Below, in pieces: positions 29,421 through 38,567 of a DNA stretch of 64,000 bases. The DNA lies in NCBI RefSeq assembly GCF_008830185.1, contig NZ_WAGX01000003.1, positions 186,001 through 250,000 on the forward strand, read 5' to 3'. This DNA is from Candidatus Galacturonatibacter soehngenii. GTDB lineage: Bacteria; Bacillota; Clostridia; Lachnospirales; Lachnospiraceae. Both the position numbers and the translations under genes were made by a program. The first letter of the stretch is position 1. Every line of letters begins with the position of its first letter. The notes beneath the pieces are model-generated. The model worked only from the letters and a program-made list of their open reading frames with translations. It was not told where the DNA came from and made no database searches.

Positions 29421-29712
29421 AACCTATCGGAAGAAAAACAAGCACGAACGAAGTGAGTATTTGTTTTTACCCGATAGGTTAGCGAAAGAGCAAAGCTCTT
29501 GAGCTAGTTACACAGAGAAACGAAGTTTCGATAGTGTAAGTATCGGAAGAAAAACAAGCACGAACGAAGTGAGTATTTGTTTTTACGCGATAGGTTAGCG
29601 AAAGAGCAAAGCTCTTGAGCTAGTTACACAGAGAAACGAAGTTTCGATAGTGTAAGTATCGGAAGAAAAACAAGCACGAACGAAGTGAGTATTTGTTTTT
29701 ACCCGATAGGTT
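29421..29712. repeat. 116-bp tandem array of hairpin units (about 2.5 copies)
   Basis: TCGGAAGAAAAACAAGCACG recurs at 29427, 29543 and 29659 (116-bp period). Each unit is a palindrome, AACCTATCGG...CCGATAGGTT with inner arms AAAAACAA/TTGTTTTT; only the first copy has the whole left arm. The linker carries GAGC-AAA-GCTC, AAAC-GAA-GTTT and TTACAC...GTGTAA elements. The middle copy has GCGATAGGTT instead of CCGATAGGTT. The left flank TATAATGTAAC and overall design match the 98-bp array at 19671, so the two are one element family. It fills the gap before the amidase genes. Confidence 0.95.
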
Positions 29713-29746
29713 AGCAAAAGAATGTATGAGACGGGGATCATGAGAA

Positions 29747-30394
29747 ATGAAAAAGAATAACAAACGAAAAAGAAGAATTGTTAAAAGACTTTTTTTTGGA
29801 GCAGTTCTTATGCTTATAGTATCTTGTATAGTGATGTTAGTAACACAGATATTAAAACCAAAAGTTGTAAAAAATGCGCCAGATTTTGAAGTTGATTTAC
29901 TTACTATAAATGAATATTCCAGATCAGGGGAAGCAAATAACAAAATAAAGGGGATTGTAGTTCATTACACCGCAAATCCTGGAACTAGTGCATCTCAAAA
30001 TAGGAGCTATTTTGAGGGATTAAAGGAAAGTAAGATAACAAAAGCAAGCAGCCATTTTATTATAGGATTGGAAGGAGAGATTGTTCAATGTATACCAACC
30101 AATGAAGTTGCGTATGCCTCAAATGATAGAAACTACGATACCATATCCATAGAATGTTGTCATCCTGATGAAACTGGTAAGTTTGATGATAAAACATACC
30201 AATCATTAGTTCATCTAACAGCTTGGCTATGCGGTAAATTTGATTTAAAGCCAAAAGATATCATAAGGCATTATGATATTACAGGAAAATTATGTCCTTT
30301 ATATTATGTAGAGAATGAAGCCGAATGGGAGCAATTTATAGAAGATGTAAAGGAATATATTAATACATATGGCGTAAAAGAAGTATTTCAATAA
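29747..30394 (+). CDS. N-acetylmuramoyl-L-alanine amidase (Amidase_2/PGRP fold), first of pair
   Basis: 215 residues: Lys/Arg-rich N terminus, a transmembrane anchor (about 16-40), then an Amidase_2 domain. Zinc ligands as in T7 lysozyme are visible: His in GIVVHYTANPG, and His and Cys in RHYDITGKLCP. SSHFIIGLEGEIVQCIP and NEVAYASNDRN complete the core. It should cleave the amide bond between muramic acid and the stem peptide at the outer membrane face. The ribosome-binding site (ACGGGG) is weak. A paralogue follows 19 nt downstream. Confidence 0.9.
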   Translation: MKKNNKRKRRIVKRLFFGAVLMLIVSCIVMLVTQILKPKVVKNAPDFEVDLLTINEYSRSGEANNKIKGIVVHYTANPGTSASQNRSYFEGLKESKITKASSHFIIGLEGEIVQCIPTNEVAYASNDRNYDTISIECCHPDETGKFDDKTYQSLVHLTAWLCGKFDLKPKDIIRHYDITGKLCPLYYVENEAEWEQFIEDVKEYINTYGVKEVFQ

Positions 30395-30413
30395 ATACAA
30401 AAGGGGCTTGAAC

Positions 30414-31133
30414 ATGCGTAGAAGGTATCGAAGAAGAAATGACGGCTTGGGAAGAATCTCAGCAATCGCTATAATTAGTACAATCATATTAGTTTGTATT
30501 AGCTATTATGCAATATTAAAGAATGAAATCAAACAGTTACCAACAATACAAACAACGGTGAAAGAAGAAGTTGAAGCTGTTAACAATGAAGAAGATATAA
30601 AAAAAGAGGAGATTAAAAAACCGGATTGGATTAAAGAAGATTATGTAGAAATCAATGAATATTCAAGGCCAGGGAAAAAAATAGAAAAAGTAAACGCTGT
30701 AGTTATTCATTATACTGGCAATCCAGGGACAACAGCAGCTCAGCATAGAAATTATTATGGTGAATTAGCAAAAACAAAAGAAGCTTCAGTAAGCAGTAAC
30801 TTTGTAGTTGGAATTGAAGGAGAAGTCGTTCAATGTGTTCCATCTGACGAGGTAGCATATGCATCCAATAATCGAAACTCTGATACTCTATCTATTGAAG
30901 TGTGTCATAAAGATAAAACAGGTATTTTTACAGATGCAAGTTATGAAAGTGTTGTAAAATTAACAGCTTATCTATGTGAGGAGTTTGGACTAAGTGAAGA
31001 TCAAATCATACGTCACTATGATGTGACGGGTAAAAAATGTCCTATTTATTATGTTGAACACGAAGATAAATGGCTTCAATTAAAAAAAGATGTATTAGAA
31101 AGTATGAAGACGGATAGCTGGAAAAAAAATTAA
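30414..31133 (+). CDS. N-acetylmuramoyl-L-alanine amidase, second of pair
   Basis: 239 residues with a very basic N terminus (MRRRYRRRNDG), a membrane anchor (about 14-36), an acidic linker, and the same Amidase_2 domain as its upstream neighbour: VVIHYTGNPGTTAAQHRNYY, SSNFVVGIEGEVVQC and RHYDVTGKKCP. All zinc ligands are kept. The two catalytic domains are clearly tandem duplicates; linkers differ. ATG 30414 is 7 nt after AAAGGGG; a TTG at 30408 is too close to it. Confidence 0.9.
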   Translation: MRRRYRRRNDGLGRISAIAIISTIILVCISYYAILKNEIKQLPTIQTTVKEEVEAVNNEEDIKKEEIKKPDWIKEDYVEINEYSRPGKKIEKVNAVVIHYTGNPGTTAAQHRNYYGELAKTKEASVSSNFVVGIEGEVVQCVPSDEVAYASNNRNSDTLSIEVCHKDKTGIFTDASYESVVKLTAYLCEEFGLSEDQIIRHYDVTGKKCPIYYVEHEDKWLQLKKDVLESMKTDSWKKN

Positions 31134-31139
31134 TAGTAA

Positions 31140-31175
31140 GAGCAATCGAAATTACATATTCCGATTGCTCTTTTT
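31140..31175. terminator. Terminator after the amidase pair
   Basis: GAGCAATCG pairs perfectly with CGATTGCTC around a 13-nt loop; five T follow. Confidence 0.88.
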
Positions 31176-31779
31176 AAGAACTTTTTATAAATCCAGTGTT
31201 ATCTTGCTCATGAATAAAAAAGTTATTTTCGTATTTTGTAACAGCAGTTGTTATAATCTGTTGAAACATCTGATCTACTTCCTCTAAATTGATAGCAGGT
31301 TTAAATATAGTACGTTTTAATGCCAGTGAGTCATTCGAAGACATCAAAGTAGTATCAGGACTTGTGTTAGTATTTGTTTGCGTATCGTAAAAGTCAGAGG
31401 AAGATACAAAAGATAGGTCTTCCTTTGGAGTGCTTGATAAGCGAGACATTTCACTAAGATGTATTAATTTATCCAGAGGAATTTTACCGCTTACGAATTG
31501 TGAATCTCCTAACTTTAACGTGTATTCAATATTATGAAGGTCAGTACTTTGTTGGTTGAAATGATTTGTAATTTCCTTTGATTCCTTTGATATGAGTTGA
31601 TTTCGAATCACCTTCCCGCTTCCCGACAAAAATTCAGCTAAGAAGTCTTCAAAGCTTTTATCTATTACATTACCACTCTCAATTTTTCGACCCTCAAATC
31701 GACTATCAAAATGTTTCGTAAACTGGTGAATTTGAACACCGTTTTCACTAGAAACACGTATATCAATATCTAATATCAT
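31174..31779 (-). CDS. Conserved hypothetical protein
   Basis: 201 residues, soluble, no transmembrane helix or signal peptide. Starts MILDIDIRVSSENGVQIHQF; Ser/Thr-rich middle (about 120-155, with DTQTNTNTSPDTT) and a helical C terminus. I recognise no family. Start ATG 31779 is chosen because GGGAG lies about 9 nt upstream. It is monocistronic, convergent with the amidases, and its stop abuts their terminator. Confidence 0.7.
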   Translation of the reverse strand: MILDIDIRVSSENGVQIHQFTKHFDSRFEGRKIESGNVIDKSFEDFLAEFLSGSGKVIRNQLISKESKEITNHFNQQSTDLHNIEYTLKLGDSQFVSGKIPLDKLIHLSEMSRLSSTPKEDLSFVSSSDFYDTQTNTNTSPDTTLMSSNDSLALKRTIFKPAINLEEVDQMFQQIITTAVTKYENNFFIHEQDNTGFIKSS

Positions 31780-31943
31780 AACAATCTCTCCCAATCTACA
31801 TCCTTGTATAAATAGCTATCACTAGGGATAAGGAACTGGCGTTCACTTATTACTGATACCATTAATATCGGAATATTTTAATGATTCATTAATAGTGGTA
31901 GAAGGTTTTGCACTTAAATTATGAGGGAGAGTTAATTTGTTAT

Positions 31944-32687
31944 CTATTCATACATTACTTCTAACAAAAATAATCCTTGGGGTTCGGCGGGAGTAAGAAA
32001 ATCAGGCGCAACTTCACTTGAAAGTATTGCATTTATTTCGCTTGTTCTTTTACGACCAGCTCCTATTTCCATAAGAATAGTAACGATCATTCTTGCCATA
32101 TTGTGAAGAAAATCATTGGCATGAAGGATGATTTGCAATTCATTTTCGTTATTTAGAATTTCAATGGAATAAATTTCTTTTTCCGTAGATTTATTTTTTT
32201 TGACAGTAGAAAAAGTTTTAAAATCATGTTTTCCAATTAAAAAAGAAGAAGCTTCTTTCATTAGTTTGCTATCTAATTTTGCAAAAGAATGATACATGTA
32301 TTTACGCTCAAAAACACTAGGAAATTCACCATTAGAGATACGATATAGGTATTTTTTACTCTTAGCATTTAGGCTGCTGTGGAATCGGTCGGGAACTTCC
32401 TCAATCGCACGAATCGCAATATCCATAGGGAGGTAGCGATTAAAATAATTTTTGATTTCGTATAACTTTAATACAGATTCTGTTTTAAAATTTGCAGTCT
32501 GCGCATAGGCATGCACCCCTACTTCGGTTCTAGCACCACAATATAGTTCACTTGGTTTTCCAGTCATTTTCTCAATGATTTCGCTTAACTTATTCTCAAT
32601 GGTATTGGTGGATTCTCCCTTCCCAAGACGTTGCCATCCATTGTAGCGACCGCCATCGTATTCTATTGTTAATTTAATGTTTCTCAT
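31944..32687 (-). CDS. TruA-like pseudouridine synthase with Glu at the catalytic Asp position
   Basis: 247 residues with the whole TruA fold: KLTIEYDGGRYNGWQR at the N terminus and MARMIVTILMEIGAGRK near the C terminus. The family catalytic motif GRTDxGVHA reads GARTEVGVHAYAQ: the invariant Asp is Glu (codon GAA, plus-strand 32523-32525), and GR is AR. A second, canonical TruA is encoded at 39122. This copy may be inactive in modification, have changed chemistry or serve as an RNA-binding protein. ATG 32687 and TTG 32690 are both possible starts. Confidence 0.88.
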   Translation of the reverse strand: MRNIKLTIEYDGGRYNGWQRLGKGESTNTIENKLSEIIEKMTGKPSELYCGARTEVGVHAYAQTANFKTESVLKLYEIKNYFNRYLPMDIAIRAIEEVPDRFHSSLNAKSKKYLYRISNGEFPSVFERKYMYHSFAKLDSKLMKEASSFLIGKHDFKTFSTVKKNKSTEKEIYSIEILNNENELQIILHANDFLHNMARMIVTILMEIGAGRKRTSEINAILSSEVAPDFLTPAEPQGLFLLEVMYE

Positions 32688-32872
32688 CAATGTCAGTTAA
32701 TCCTTTCATCCGTGCTGTTTGAATTAAGTTATCTAAAATAACTTACTTAATAAGGTTCTACTTATTATAGTAAATTTTTTATTAGATAACAAGGTAAACT
32801 TAAGGAGGAATTGTACTGTTTCTATAAGTTTGACTTATTAAAGTGTGTTAGAAAATATAAAGGAGATATGCC

Positions 32873-32901
32873 TTGTAAAAAAAATGACTCTAGTGTATGA
32901 T
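32873..32901 (+). promoter_or_regulatory. purH promoter
   Basis: TTGTAA (32873-32878), 17-nt spacer, TATGAT (32896-32901), directly upstream of the ZTP aptamer. Confidence 0.65.
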
Positions 32902-32910
32902 ACATACATA

Positions 32911-32980
32911 AGCTGTATGACTGGCGGAAAGTGAGAGCACTCACAGGGAGTACAGCAAACAAATGCCGACCGCCTGGGCA
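32911..32980 (+). promoter_or_regulatory. ZTP riboswitch (pfl motif) of purH
   Basis: Carries the conserved pfl-motif parts: GCTGTATGACTGGCGG, the intervening helix GTGAG/CTCAC, GGGAGTACAGC closing the first helix, and the hallmark GCCGACCGCCTGGGC at 32965-32979, whose CCGCC can pseudoknot with GGCGG. It binds ZTP/AICAR and normally permits expression of purine/folate genes when one-carbon units run short. purH, whose substrate is AICAR, is the gene it controls. A T-run at 33003-33009 marks the expression platform. Confidence 0.93.
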
Positions 32981-33009
32981 ACCTACATGGTTTCTCAGAT
33001 GGTTTTTTT
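32980..33009 (+). terminator. Expression-platform terminator of the ZTP riboswitch
   Basis: Seven T at 33003-33009 follow a region where AACC (32980) can pair with either GGTT at 32989 or GGTT at 33001. The helix is weak as I read it and probably includes part of the aptamer 3' arm, consistent with mutually exclusive folding. Confidence 0.45.
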
Positions 33010-33103
33010 ATTTTACAAAGGGTCAAGTAGCTTTTGAGCCTAAAATCAAACCATGAGAACATAAAGGGTTTAAACTGTTGAATTTAAATTATGGAGGAAT
33101 GAC

Positions 33104-34660
33104 ATGAGAGCATTGATTAGTGTATCTGACAAAACAGGTATCGTGGAGTTAGCGAAAGAATTTGTGGAATTGGGTATTGAAATCATTTCAACTGGCGGAA
33201 CTTACAGTAAATTAAAGGAAGAAGGAGTAAAGGCGATCGAGATATCTGAACTCACTGGTTTTCCAGAGTGTTTAGATGGACGAGTTAAAACATTACATCC
33301 AGTTGTTCATGCAGGACTATTGGCAATGCGTGAAAAACAAGAGCACATGAAACAATTAGAAGAATTAAAGATTGAAACAATTGATATTGTTATTGTTAAC
33401 TTATATCCTTTCAAATCTACAATTCTAAAGGATGACGTTACAAGAGAAGAGGCAGTAGAAAATATTGATATTGGTGGGCCAACTATGCTTCGTTCAGCAG
33501 CAAAGAATTATCAGGATGTTGCAGTTGTAGTCGATCCAAGAGATTATGATAAAGTATTAGAAGAATTAAAAAAGGATAAAACAGTATCTCTTGATACAAA
33601 ATTTTATCTAATGCAAAAGGTATTTATGCATACATCAAACTATGATACCATGATAGCAGATTATTTAAAAAAGGAAAGACAAGATACAGCATTTCCAGAA
33701 ACCTTGACTATGACATTTGAAAAGGTACAGGATATGCGATATGGGGAGAATCCTCACCAATCTGCTGCGTTTTATAGAGAGATAGGCAAGCGAAAGGGAT
33801 CAATTGTGGATGCCATTCAGTTAAATGGAAAAGAACTATCCTTTAATAATATCAATGATACAAATGGTGCACTTGAGTTGTTAAAAGAATACAGTGAGCC
33901 TACAGTGGTTGCTTGTAAGCATGGGAATCCTTGTGGAGTAGGCAGTGCAGATACCATTATGGATGCTTGGATAAAGGCGTATCATGCTGATAAAACTTCC
34001 ATATTTGGTGGTATCGTCGTGCTTAATCGAGAAGTAACCAAAGAATTAGCACATGAGATGATACAAATATTTTTAGAAGTAATTGTTGCACCTTCTTATG
34101 AAAAAGAAGCGATTGAAATATTGCAGTCCAAGAAAAATGTTCGTGTTTTACAACTTACAGATATTTCAGTACCACAGCCAGAGACGGCATTTGATTTAAA
34201 GAAAGTAAATGGTGGACTGATTGTACAGACAATTGACAGTAAATTATTAACTGAAGATTCTAGGTTAGAGGTAGTTACGAAAACAAAACCAACAAAGGAA
34301 CAGATGCAAGATTTGATGTTCGCATGGAAAATGGTTAAGTTTGTAAAGTCAAATGGAATTGCAATTGCAAAGAATAAGCAGTCAGTAGGTATTGGACCAG
34401 GACAGGTGAATAGAGTATGGGCAACTCAACAAGCGGTAGAACATGCAGTGGAATTAATAGATGAAGAGGCAACAAAAGGAGCAGTACTTGCCTCAGATGC
34501 ATTTTTTCCATTTGATGATTGCGTAGAAGTAGCCCACAAGGCTGGTATCACTGCAATTATTCAACCAGGTGGTTCTGTTCGTGATGAAGATTCCATCAAG
34601 AAATGCGATGAATATGGAATTGCAATGATATTTACAGGAATGAGACATTTTAAGCATTAA
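33104..34660 (+). CDS. purH: Bifunctional AICAR transformylase / IMP cyclohydrolase
   Basis: Catalyses the last two steps of IMP synthesis. 518 residues, normal length. N-terminal MGS-like cyclohydrolase domain (about 1-190, [34 protein letters not shown]) and C-terminal transformylase domain with [13 protein letters not shown], the conserved [11 protein letters not shown], and [25 protein letters not shown] precedes the ATG. Monocistronic, controlled by the ZTP riboswitch. Confidence 0.97.
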   Translation: MRALISVSDKTGIVELAKEFVELGIEIISTGGTYSKLKEEGVKAIEISELTGFPECLDGRVKTLHPVVHAGLLAMREKQEHMKQLEELKIETIDIVIVNLYPFKSTILKDDVTREEAVENIDIGGPTMLRSAAKNYQDVAVVVDPRDYDKVLEELKKDKTVSLDTKFYLMQKVFMHTSNYDTMIADYLKKERQDTAFPETLTMTFEKVQDMRYGENPHQSAAFYREIGKRKGSIVDAIQLNGKELSFNNINDTNGALELLKEYSEPTVVACKHGNPCGVGSADTIMDAWIKAYHADKTSIFGGIVVLNREVTKELAHEMIQIFLEVIVAPSYEKEAIEILQSKKNVRVLQLTDISVPQPETAFDLKKVNGGLIVQTIDSKLLTEDSRLEVVTKTKPTKEQMQDLMFAWKMVKFVKSNGIAIAKNKQSVGIGPGQVNRVWATQQAVEHAVELIDEEATKGAVLASDAFFPFDDCVEVAHKAGITAIIQPGGSVRDEDSIKKCDEYGIAMIFTGMRHFKH

Positions 34661-34673
34661 ATAAAAGGATAAG

Positions 34674-34715
34674 AAAAATAGCAGTTACTTCTTTGAAGAA
34701 GAACTGCTATTTTTA
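34674..34715. terminator. Bidirectional terminator between purH and ABC operon
   Basis: AAAAATAGCAGTT pairs perfectly with AACTGCTATTTTT around a 15-nt loop; A and T runs serve both strands. Confidence 0.88.
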
Positions 34716-34717
34716 AA

Positions 34718-35506
34718 CTATTCCAAATTAAGTTTTTTCGAAATAATATAGTTAGTAATAAAGAAATATAAAACAATGAGAGCGATTGATATGGCATAAG
34801 AGGATAGCATAAGTGGCGTAAAAATTGTTTCGATGTTAAGGTTATCTGTTTGTAATAGTGCAAAAAACCCAAAAGGCATTAGCCCCATTGTTGATATAAT
34901 CTGAGAAATAATATAAAGCACAACATATGCACCCATAGAAAATAATACCTTATGAGTTCTCATTGTCTGCCCGATGGCAATAGAGGTATAAAACATAAGG
35001 AACATATAAATAATGGAGACTAATCCACCAAGGATACCTAAAAACAGTAATGAGCTAATTGATACACCAATTTCATTCCATGCGTATTTAGTTATTTCAT
35101 TCCATGTATCAAAAAAGGATGCGATGGAAGTTTGACTTAATACCAGCAGCAAAATAGAAAATATGGTACAAACGAAATTGATTATGCTCCATACAAAGCT
35201 TACTATTAATTTTGAAAAAATTAAATAAGATGGCTTTACAGGTAGGGTATTCATTAAGTAACCCTCGTCGGTGAATAAGTTTCGATAAAATCTTACAACA
35301 AGATAAATCAAAACAGCAACAGCAACAGCTATTAAAATAAGAACATATATAATAAGTGTCAAGCTGCTTATATATTCATAATTATCATTTTTACTTAAAT
35401 TAATCGCAATGATACCCATTATGGTAGTAATAAACAAAGCGATATGAAGGATACCAAGTGTTTTAGAAGTTGCGTTGAATTCATGTTTAATTAATTTACT
35501 TAACAT
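34718..35506 (-). CDS. ABC transporter permease of GntR-linked operon
   Basis: 262 residues, six predicted transmembrane helices, starting MLSKLIKHEFNATSKTLG. It is the membrane partner of the overlapping ATPase gene (7-bp overlap). The EGYLMNTLPVKPSYLIFSK segment is typical of ABC-2 permeases in Ytr-like operons of Firmicutes. Substrate unknown; YtrA-type systems respond to cell-wall antibiotics, but that link is by analogy. Confidence 0.85.
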   Translation of the reverse strand: MLSKLIKHEFNATSKTLGILHIALFITTIMGIIAINLSKNDNYEYISSLTLIIYVLILIAVAVAVLIYLVVRFYRNLFTDEGYLMNTLPVKPSYLIFSKLIVSFVWSIINFVCTIFSILLLVLSQTSIASFFDTWNEITKYAWNEIGVSISSLLFLGILGGLVSIIYMFLMFYTSIAIGQTMRTHKVLFSMGAYVVLYIISQIISTMGLMPFGFFALLQTDNLNIETIFTPLMLSSYAISIALIVLYFFITNYIISKKLNLE

Positions 35507-36198
35507 TTAAATACCTCCCTAAACAGTGCATCTACTGATTTTCCCTCTTTAAAACGAATATCATCTACCGTAGATTTTAATTTTACTTTTCCATCGGCGA
35601 TAAATACGATATCATCAAGAATATTTTCGATGTCAGATATTAAATGGGTTGAGATAATAATGGAGGCATTTTCATTATAATTGGAGATAATGGTATTTAA
35701 TATATAATCTCTAGCAGCAGGATCAACACCTGCAATTGGTTCATCTAGACAATATAGTTCGGCATCTCGACTCATAACTAATATAAGTTGAACTTTTTCC
35801 TTTGTACCCTTTGACATTGTTTTTAAACGATCATTTGGATTAATATTCAAATGACTTAACATATCATATGCTTTTTCTTTATTAAAATTATCGTAAAAGT
35901 CTTCAAAGAAAACAATGATATCTTTTACTTTTGATGCGTTGTCTAAATAGGTACGTTCAGGCAGATAGGATACGATTTTTTTTGTTTCAATACCGGGTGT
36001 TAAACCATTGATTTTAATTGATCCGCTATCAGGAACTAGCAACCCGTTAATCAGCTTGATTAAAGTGCTTTTGCCACTGCCATTAGGTCCAAGCAAACCT
36101 GTAATGTGCCCAGGCTCTATTTTTAAATCGATACCTGAAAGAGCAGTTTTTAAGCCATATTTTTTTACCAATGACTGACATTCTAAAATATTACTCAT
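35500..36198 (-). CDS. ABC transporter ATP-binding protein (YtrB-like)
   Basis: 232 residues. Walker A GPNGSGKSTL near residue 37. The signature is degenerate (MSKGTKEKVQL in place of LSGGQ), as usual for this group. Walker B ELYCLDEPIAGVDP and H-loop IISTHLISDIE follow. Stop and start overlap its neighbours on both sides (8 bp with the regulator, 7 bp with the permease), so the three genes are tightly coupled. Confidence 0.92.
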   Translation of the reverse strand: MSNILECQSLVKKYGLKTALSGIDLKIEPGHITGLLGPNGSGKSTLIKLINGLLVPDSGSIKINGLTPGIETKKIVSYLPERTYLDNASKVKDIIVFFEDFYDNFNKEKAYDMLSHLNINPNDRLKTMSKGTKEKVQLILVMSRDAELYCLDEPIAGVDPAARDYILNTIISNYNENASIIISTHLISDIENILDDIVFIADGKVKLKSTVDDIRFKEGKSVDALFREVFKC

Positions 36199-36565
36199 TC
36201 TCTTTCCCCCTTAATGCAGATTCAATTAGCTTAATGGTTTCTTCTTTTTTATAACCTAATTGATTCATTCTTTCAAAAAACTCAGTAATCTGTTCGATAG
36301 CAAGTTGATTTTTTACATTTTTTATCATATTCTTGTCCTCCGTTATAAATCTGCCACTGGTACGCTGTGAAAATACCAAACCGTCACGTTCCAGTTCTGC
36401 TAGAGCTTTTTGCATTGTGTTTGGATTAACGGAAGCATCCGCTGCAAGCTCTCTGACTGAAGGTATTTTATCACCAGGGTTATAAACTCCGGAGATAATA
36501 TCCATTTTTAATTTATCTATTAATTGCGAATAAATTGGTCGATCGGAATTAAGATTCCATGTCAA
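36191..36565 (-). CDS. GntR-family (YtrA subfamily) repressor
   Basis: 124 residues. Winged-helix domain IPSVRELAADASVNPNTMQK is preceded by PIYSQLIDKLKMDIISG, and there is a short helical C-terminal domain typical of YtrA. I favour TTG 36565 (MTWNLNSDRPIYSQ), 8 nt after GAGG, since YtrA proteins begin this way; ATG 36571 and GTG 36574 sit too close to GAGG but cannot be excluded. It probably represses its own operon through the palindrome at 36610-36635. Confidence 0.87.
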   Translation of the reverse strand: MTWNLNSDRPIYSQLIDKLKMDIISGVYNPGDKIPSVRELAADASVNPNTMQKALAELERDGLVFSQRTSGRFITEDKNMIKNVKNQLAIEQITEFFERMNQLGYKKEETIKLIESALRGKENE

Positions 36566-36609
36566 GAACATCACCTCATTTCAAAATATTAATGATACAG
36601 TGCCTGTAA

Positions 36610-36635
36610 CATTGTACTAAGTGCTTAATACAATG
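36610..36635 (-). promoter_or_regulatory. Palindromic operator of the GntR-ABC operon
   Basis: A 26-bp inverted repeat with outer arms CATTGTA/TACAATG and inner TAAG/CTTA; 22 of 26 positions are symmetric. It covers the start-point region and touches the -10 box, a suitable repressor site for the adjoining GntR protein. Confidence 0.6.
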
Positions 36636-36661
36636 ATACACGTATAATTAAGAATTGTCAA
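36633..36661 (-). promoter_or_regulatory. Promoter of the GntR-ABC operon
   Basis: On the minus strand: TTGACA (36661-36656), 17-nt spacer, TATCAT (36638-36633). Confidence 0.75.
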
Positions 36662-36767
36662 TAGTTATAATAGAAATGCTGTATTCGAAGTAGAGAGTGT
36701 TTACAAAATGCTAAAAAAAGTTAAAATGTGCAAAAAATTGCAGAATATTTGATAATTATGGTATAAA

Positions 36768-36796
36768 TTGACAAAAAATGTTAGAGTTTATATAAA
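36768..36796 (+). promoter_or_regulatory. Promoter of the chemoreceptor gene
   Basis: TTGACA (36768-36773), 17-nt spacer, TATAAA (36791-36796), a vegetative rather than flagellar (sigma-D) promoter. Confidence 0.7.
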
Positions 36797-36826
36797 TAAT
36801 CATAAAATAGGGGAGGAATAAATAAC

Positions 36827-38527
36827 ATGCATAATGCAAAAACCAAAAAAGAAAACACAAACATATTATATTCTATTAGGACTAAATTTATTTTAACGGT
36901 AATAATCTCTATTTTGATTGCTTCGGCTTTATTTTTAGGAATTGTAATTCCAATTAGCCGAAACGCTATTTCGGAATTAACGAAATCCTATATGCTTGAT
37001 ATGGTAGCGACGCATCGTACCATAATAAATGGAGTAATCGGAGAAAAAGAGGCAACGAGAGAAGAATACAAGGCATTGCTATCTGATGTTAAAATTCACA
37101 ATATGGAGGGGTCCTTTGCCTACTTGGTTAATAAAGATGGAATTATGGAGTATTCACCAACTGCCGAAAAAATAGGACAACCCGTGGAAAATAAAATTGT
37201 AAAGGACTTAGTTGCTAGGTTAAAGGAAGGAGATATCCCAAAAGATAATGTAATTACTTATGATTACAGAGGAGATATCAAGTATGCTAGTTATTCTATT
37301 ACTGCTAAAAACGAGATTTTAGTTATGGCAGCTGATTATAATGAAGTAATGCAACCAATCAATAATATAGTAAAAATTGCGGTTACAAGCAGTATTGTTG
37401 TAGTTGCGGTGCTTTCTTTGTTAGCTTTATTGATGGGAAATATTATAGTAGCCCCTATTCATACCGTGACATCAATTATTAGAAAAGCATCTGAATTTAA
37501 TTTCAGAATTGATTTAAATAATAAAATATACAGTCGTAAAGATGAAACGGGAGAAATGGCACGAGCTGTTCGGACCATGTGTGAGAATCTTAGAAAGATT
37601 GTAGAAGAAATAGAAAAAGCCAAAGAAGGTGTGCTCTTAAGCGTAACAGGGCTTCAAACCGTACTTGACGTTGCATATCAGATGTCTACAGATAATTCAG
37701 CAATAACACAGGAATTGGCGGCAGGTATGGAGGAAACATCTGCGACAACAGAGACAATATTTGAAGATATAGAGAACATGAAAAAGAACGTTCTTGCAAT
37801 CAATGAATTGGTTACAGAAGGAACAAGTTATTCAGGAGAAATTATGGATAGAGCAAACTTACTTTGCGAAACGACAATACAAGCAAGCCAGAAAACAAAA
37901 GATATTTACAGTAAAGTAAGAATAAAAACAGATCAAGCAATGGAAGATGCCAAGGCGGTTGAAGAAATCAATGTATTAACAAGCGCTGTTATGCAAATAT
38001 CATCTCAAACGAGTCTATTAGCCTTGAATGCAAGTATTGAGGCTGCCAGAGCTGGAGAAGCAGGAAGAGGGTTTTCTGTCGTTGCTTCAGAGATTGGTAA
38101 GCTTGCGGAACAAACTTCTAAAGAAGTTGGTAATATCAATCAAGTTGCGGATAAAGTAAATAAAGCGGTAAAAAATATTGCAACTTGTTTGTGGGATACA
38201 GAAGAATTTCTTGGAAATGATGTTTTAAAGGATTATGAGAATTTTATTGATACGGGAGAAAAATATAAAAATGACGCCACTGTTTTTAAGAAAAATATGA
38301 ATGAAATATCAACTTCTATTAAGAGTTTGACGAAATCAGTTTCAATAATAAGTGAGGCATTGGAAGGAATAAATGTAACGATGGGAGAAGCTTCAGCAGG
38401 TGTAACTGATATTGCACAACGAACAGAAGAAATGGCAGGAAACTCAAATGAAACCAATAGGCTTGCAGAAGAAAGTCATAAAAGTGTGAAACAGTTGGAA
38501 AATATTGCAGATAGATTTGCTTTATAA
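36827..38527 (+). CDS. Methyl-accepting chemotaxis protein
   Basis: 566 residues. Transmembrane helix 1 (about 20-42), an extracytoplasmic Cache/PAS-like sensor (about 43-183, [20 protein letters not shown]), helix 2 (about 184-208), HAMP, and a signalling domain with the hairpin tip [20 protein letters not shown] followed by [20 protein letters not shown]. It should report an extracellular ligand to CheA/CheW. No chemotaxis genes adjoin it; the ligand is unknown. GGGGAGG precedes the ATG. Confidence 0.95.
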   Translation: MHNAKTKKENTNILYSIRTKFILTVIISILIASALFLGIVIPISRNAISELTKSYMLDMVATHRTIINGVIGEKEATREEYKALLSDVKIHNMEGSFAYLVNKDGIMEYSPTAEKIGQPVENKIVKDLVARLKEGDIPKDNVITYDYRGDIKYASYSITAKNEILVMAADYNEVMQPINNIVKIAVTSSIVVVAVLSLLALLMGNIIVAPIHTVTSIIRKASEFNFRIDLNNKIYSRKDETGEMARAVRTMCENLRKIVEEIEKAKEGVLLSVTGLQTVLDVAYQMSTDNSAITQELAAGMEETSATTETIFEDIENMKKNVLAINELVTEGTSYSGEIMDRANLLCETTIQASQKTKDIYSKVRIKTDQAMEDAKAVEEINVLTSAVMQISSQTSLLALNASIEAARAGEAGRGFSVVASEIGKLAEQTSKEVGNINQVADKVNKAVKNIATCLWDTEEFLGNDVLKDYENFIDTGEKYKNDATVFKKNMNEISTSIKSLTKSVSIISEALEGINVTMGEASAGVTDIAQRTEEMAGNSNETNRLAEESHKSVKQLENIADRFAL

Positions 38528-38567
38528 TAACTCGATTTATAATCATTAGAATCAGTATTTGTGATAT

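Noticed and set aside
32800-32840. Ribosome-binding-site-like AAGGAGG with a possible short gene
   Set aside because: No start codon with a sustained reading frame follows at suitable spacing.
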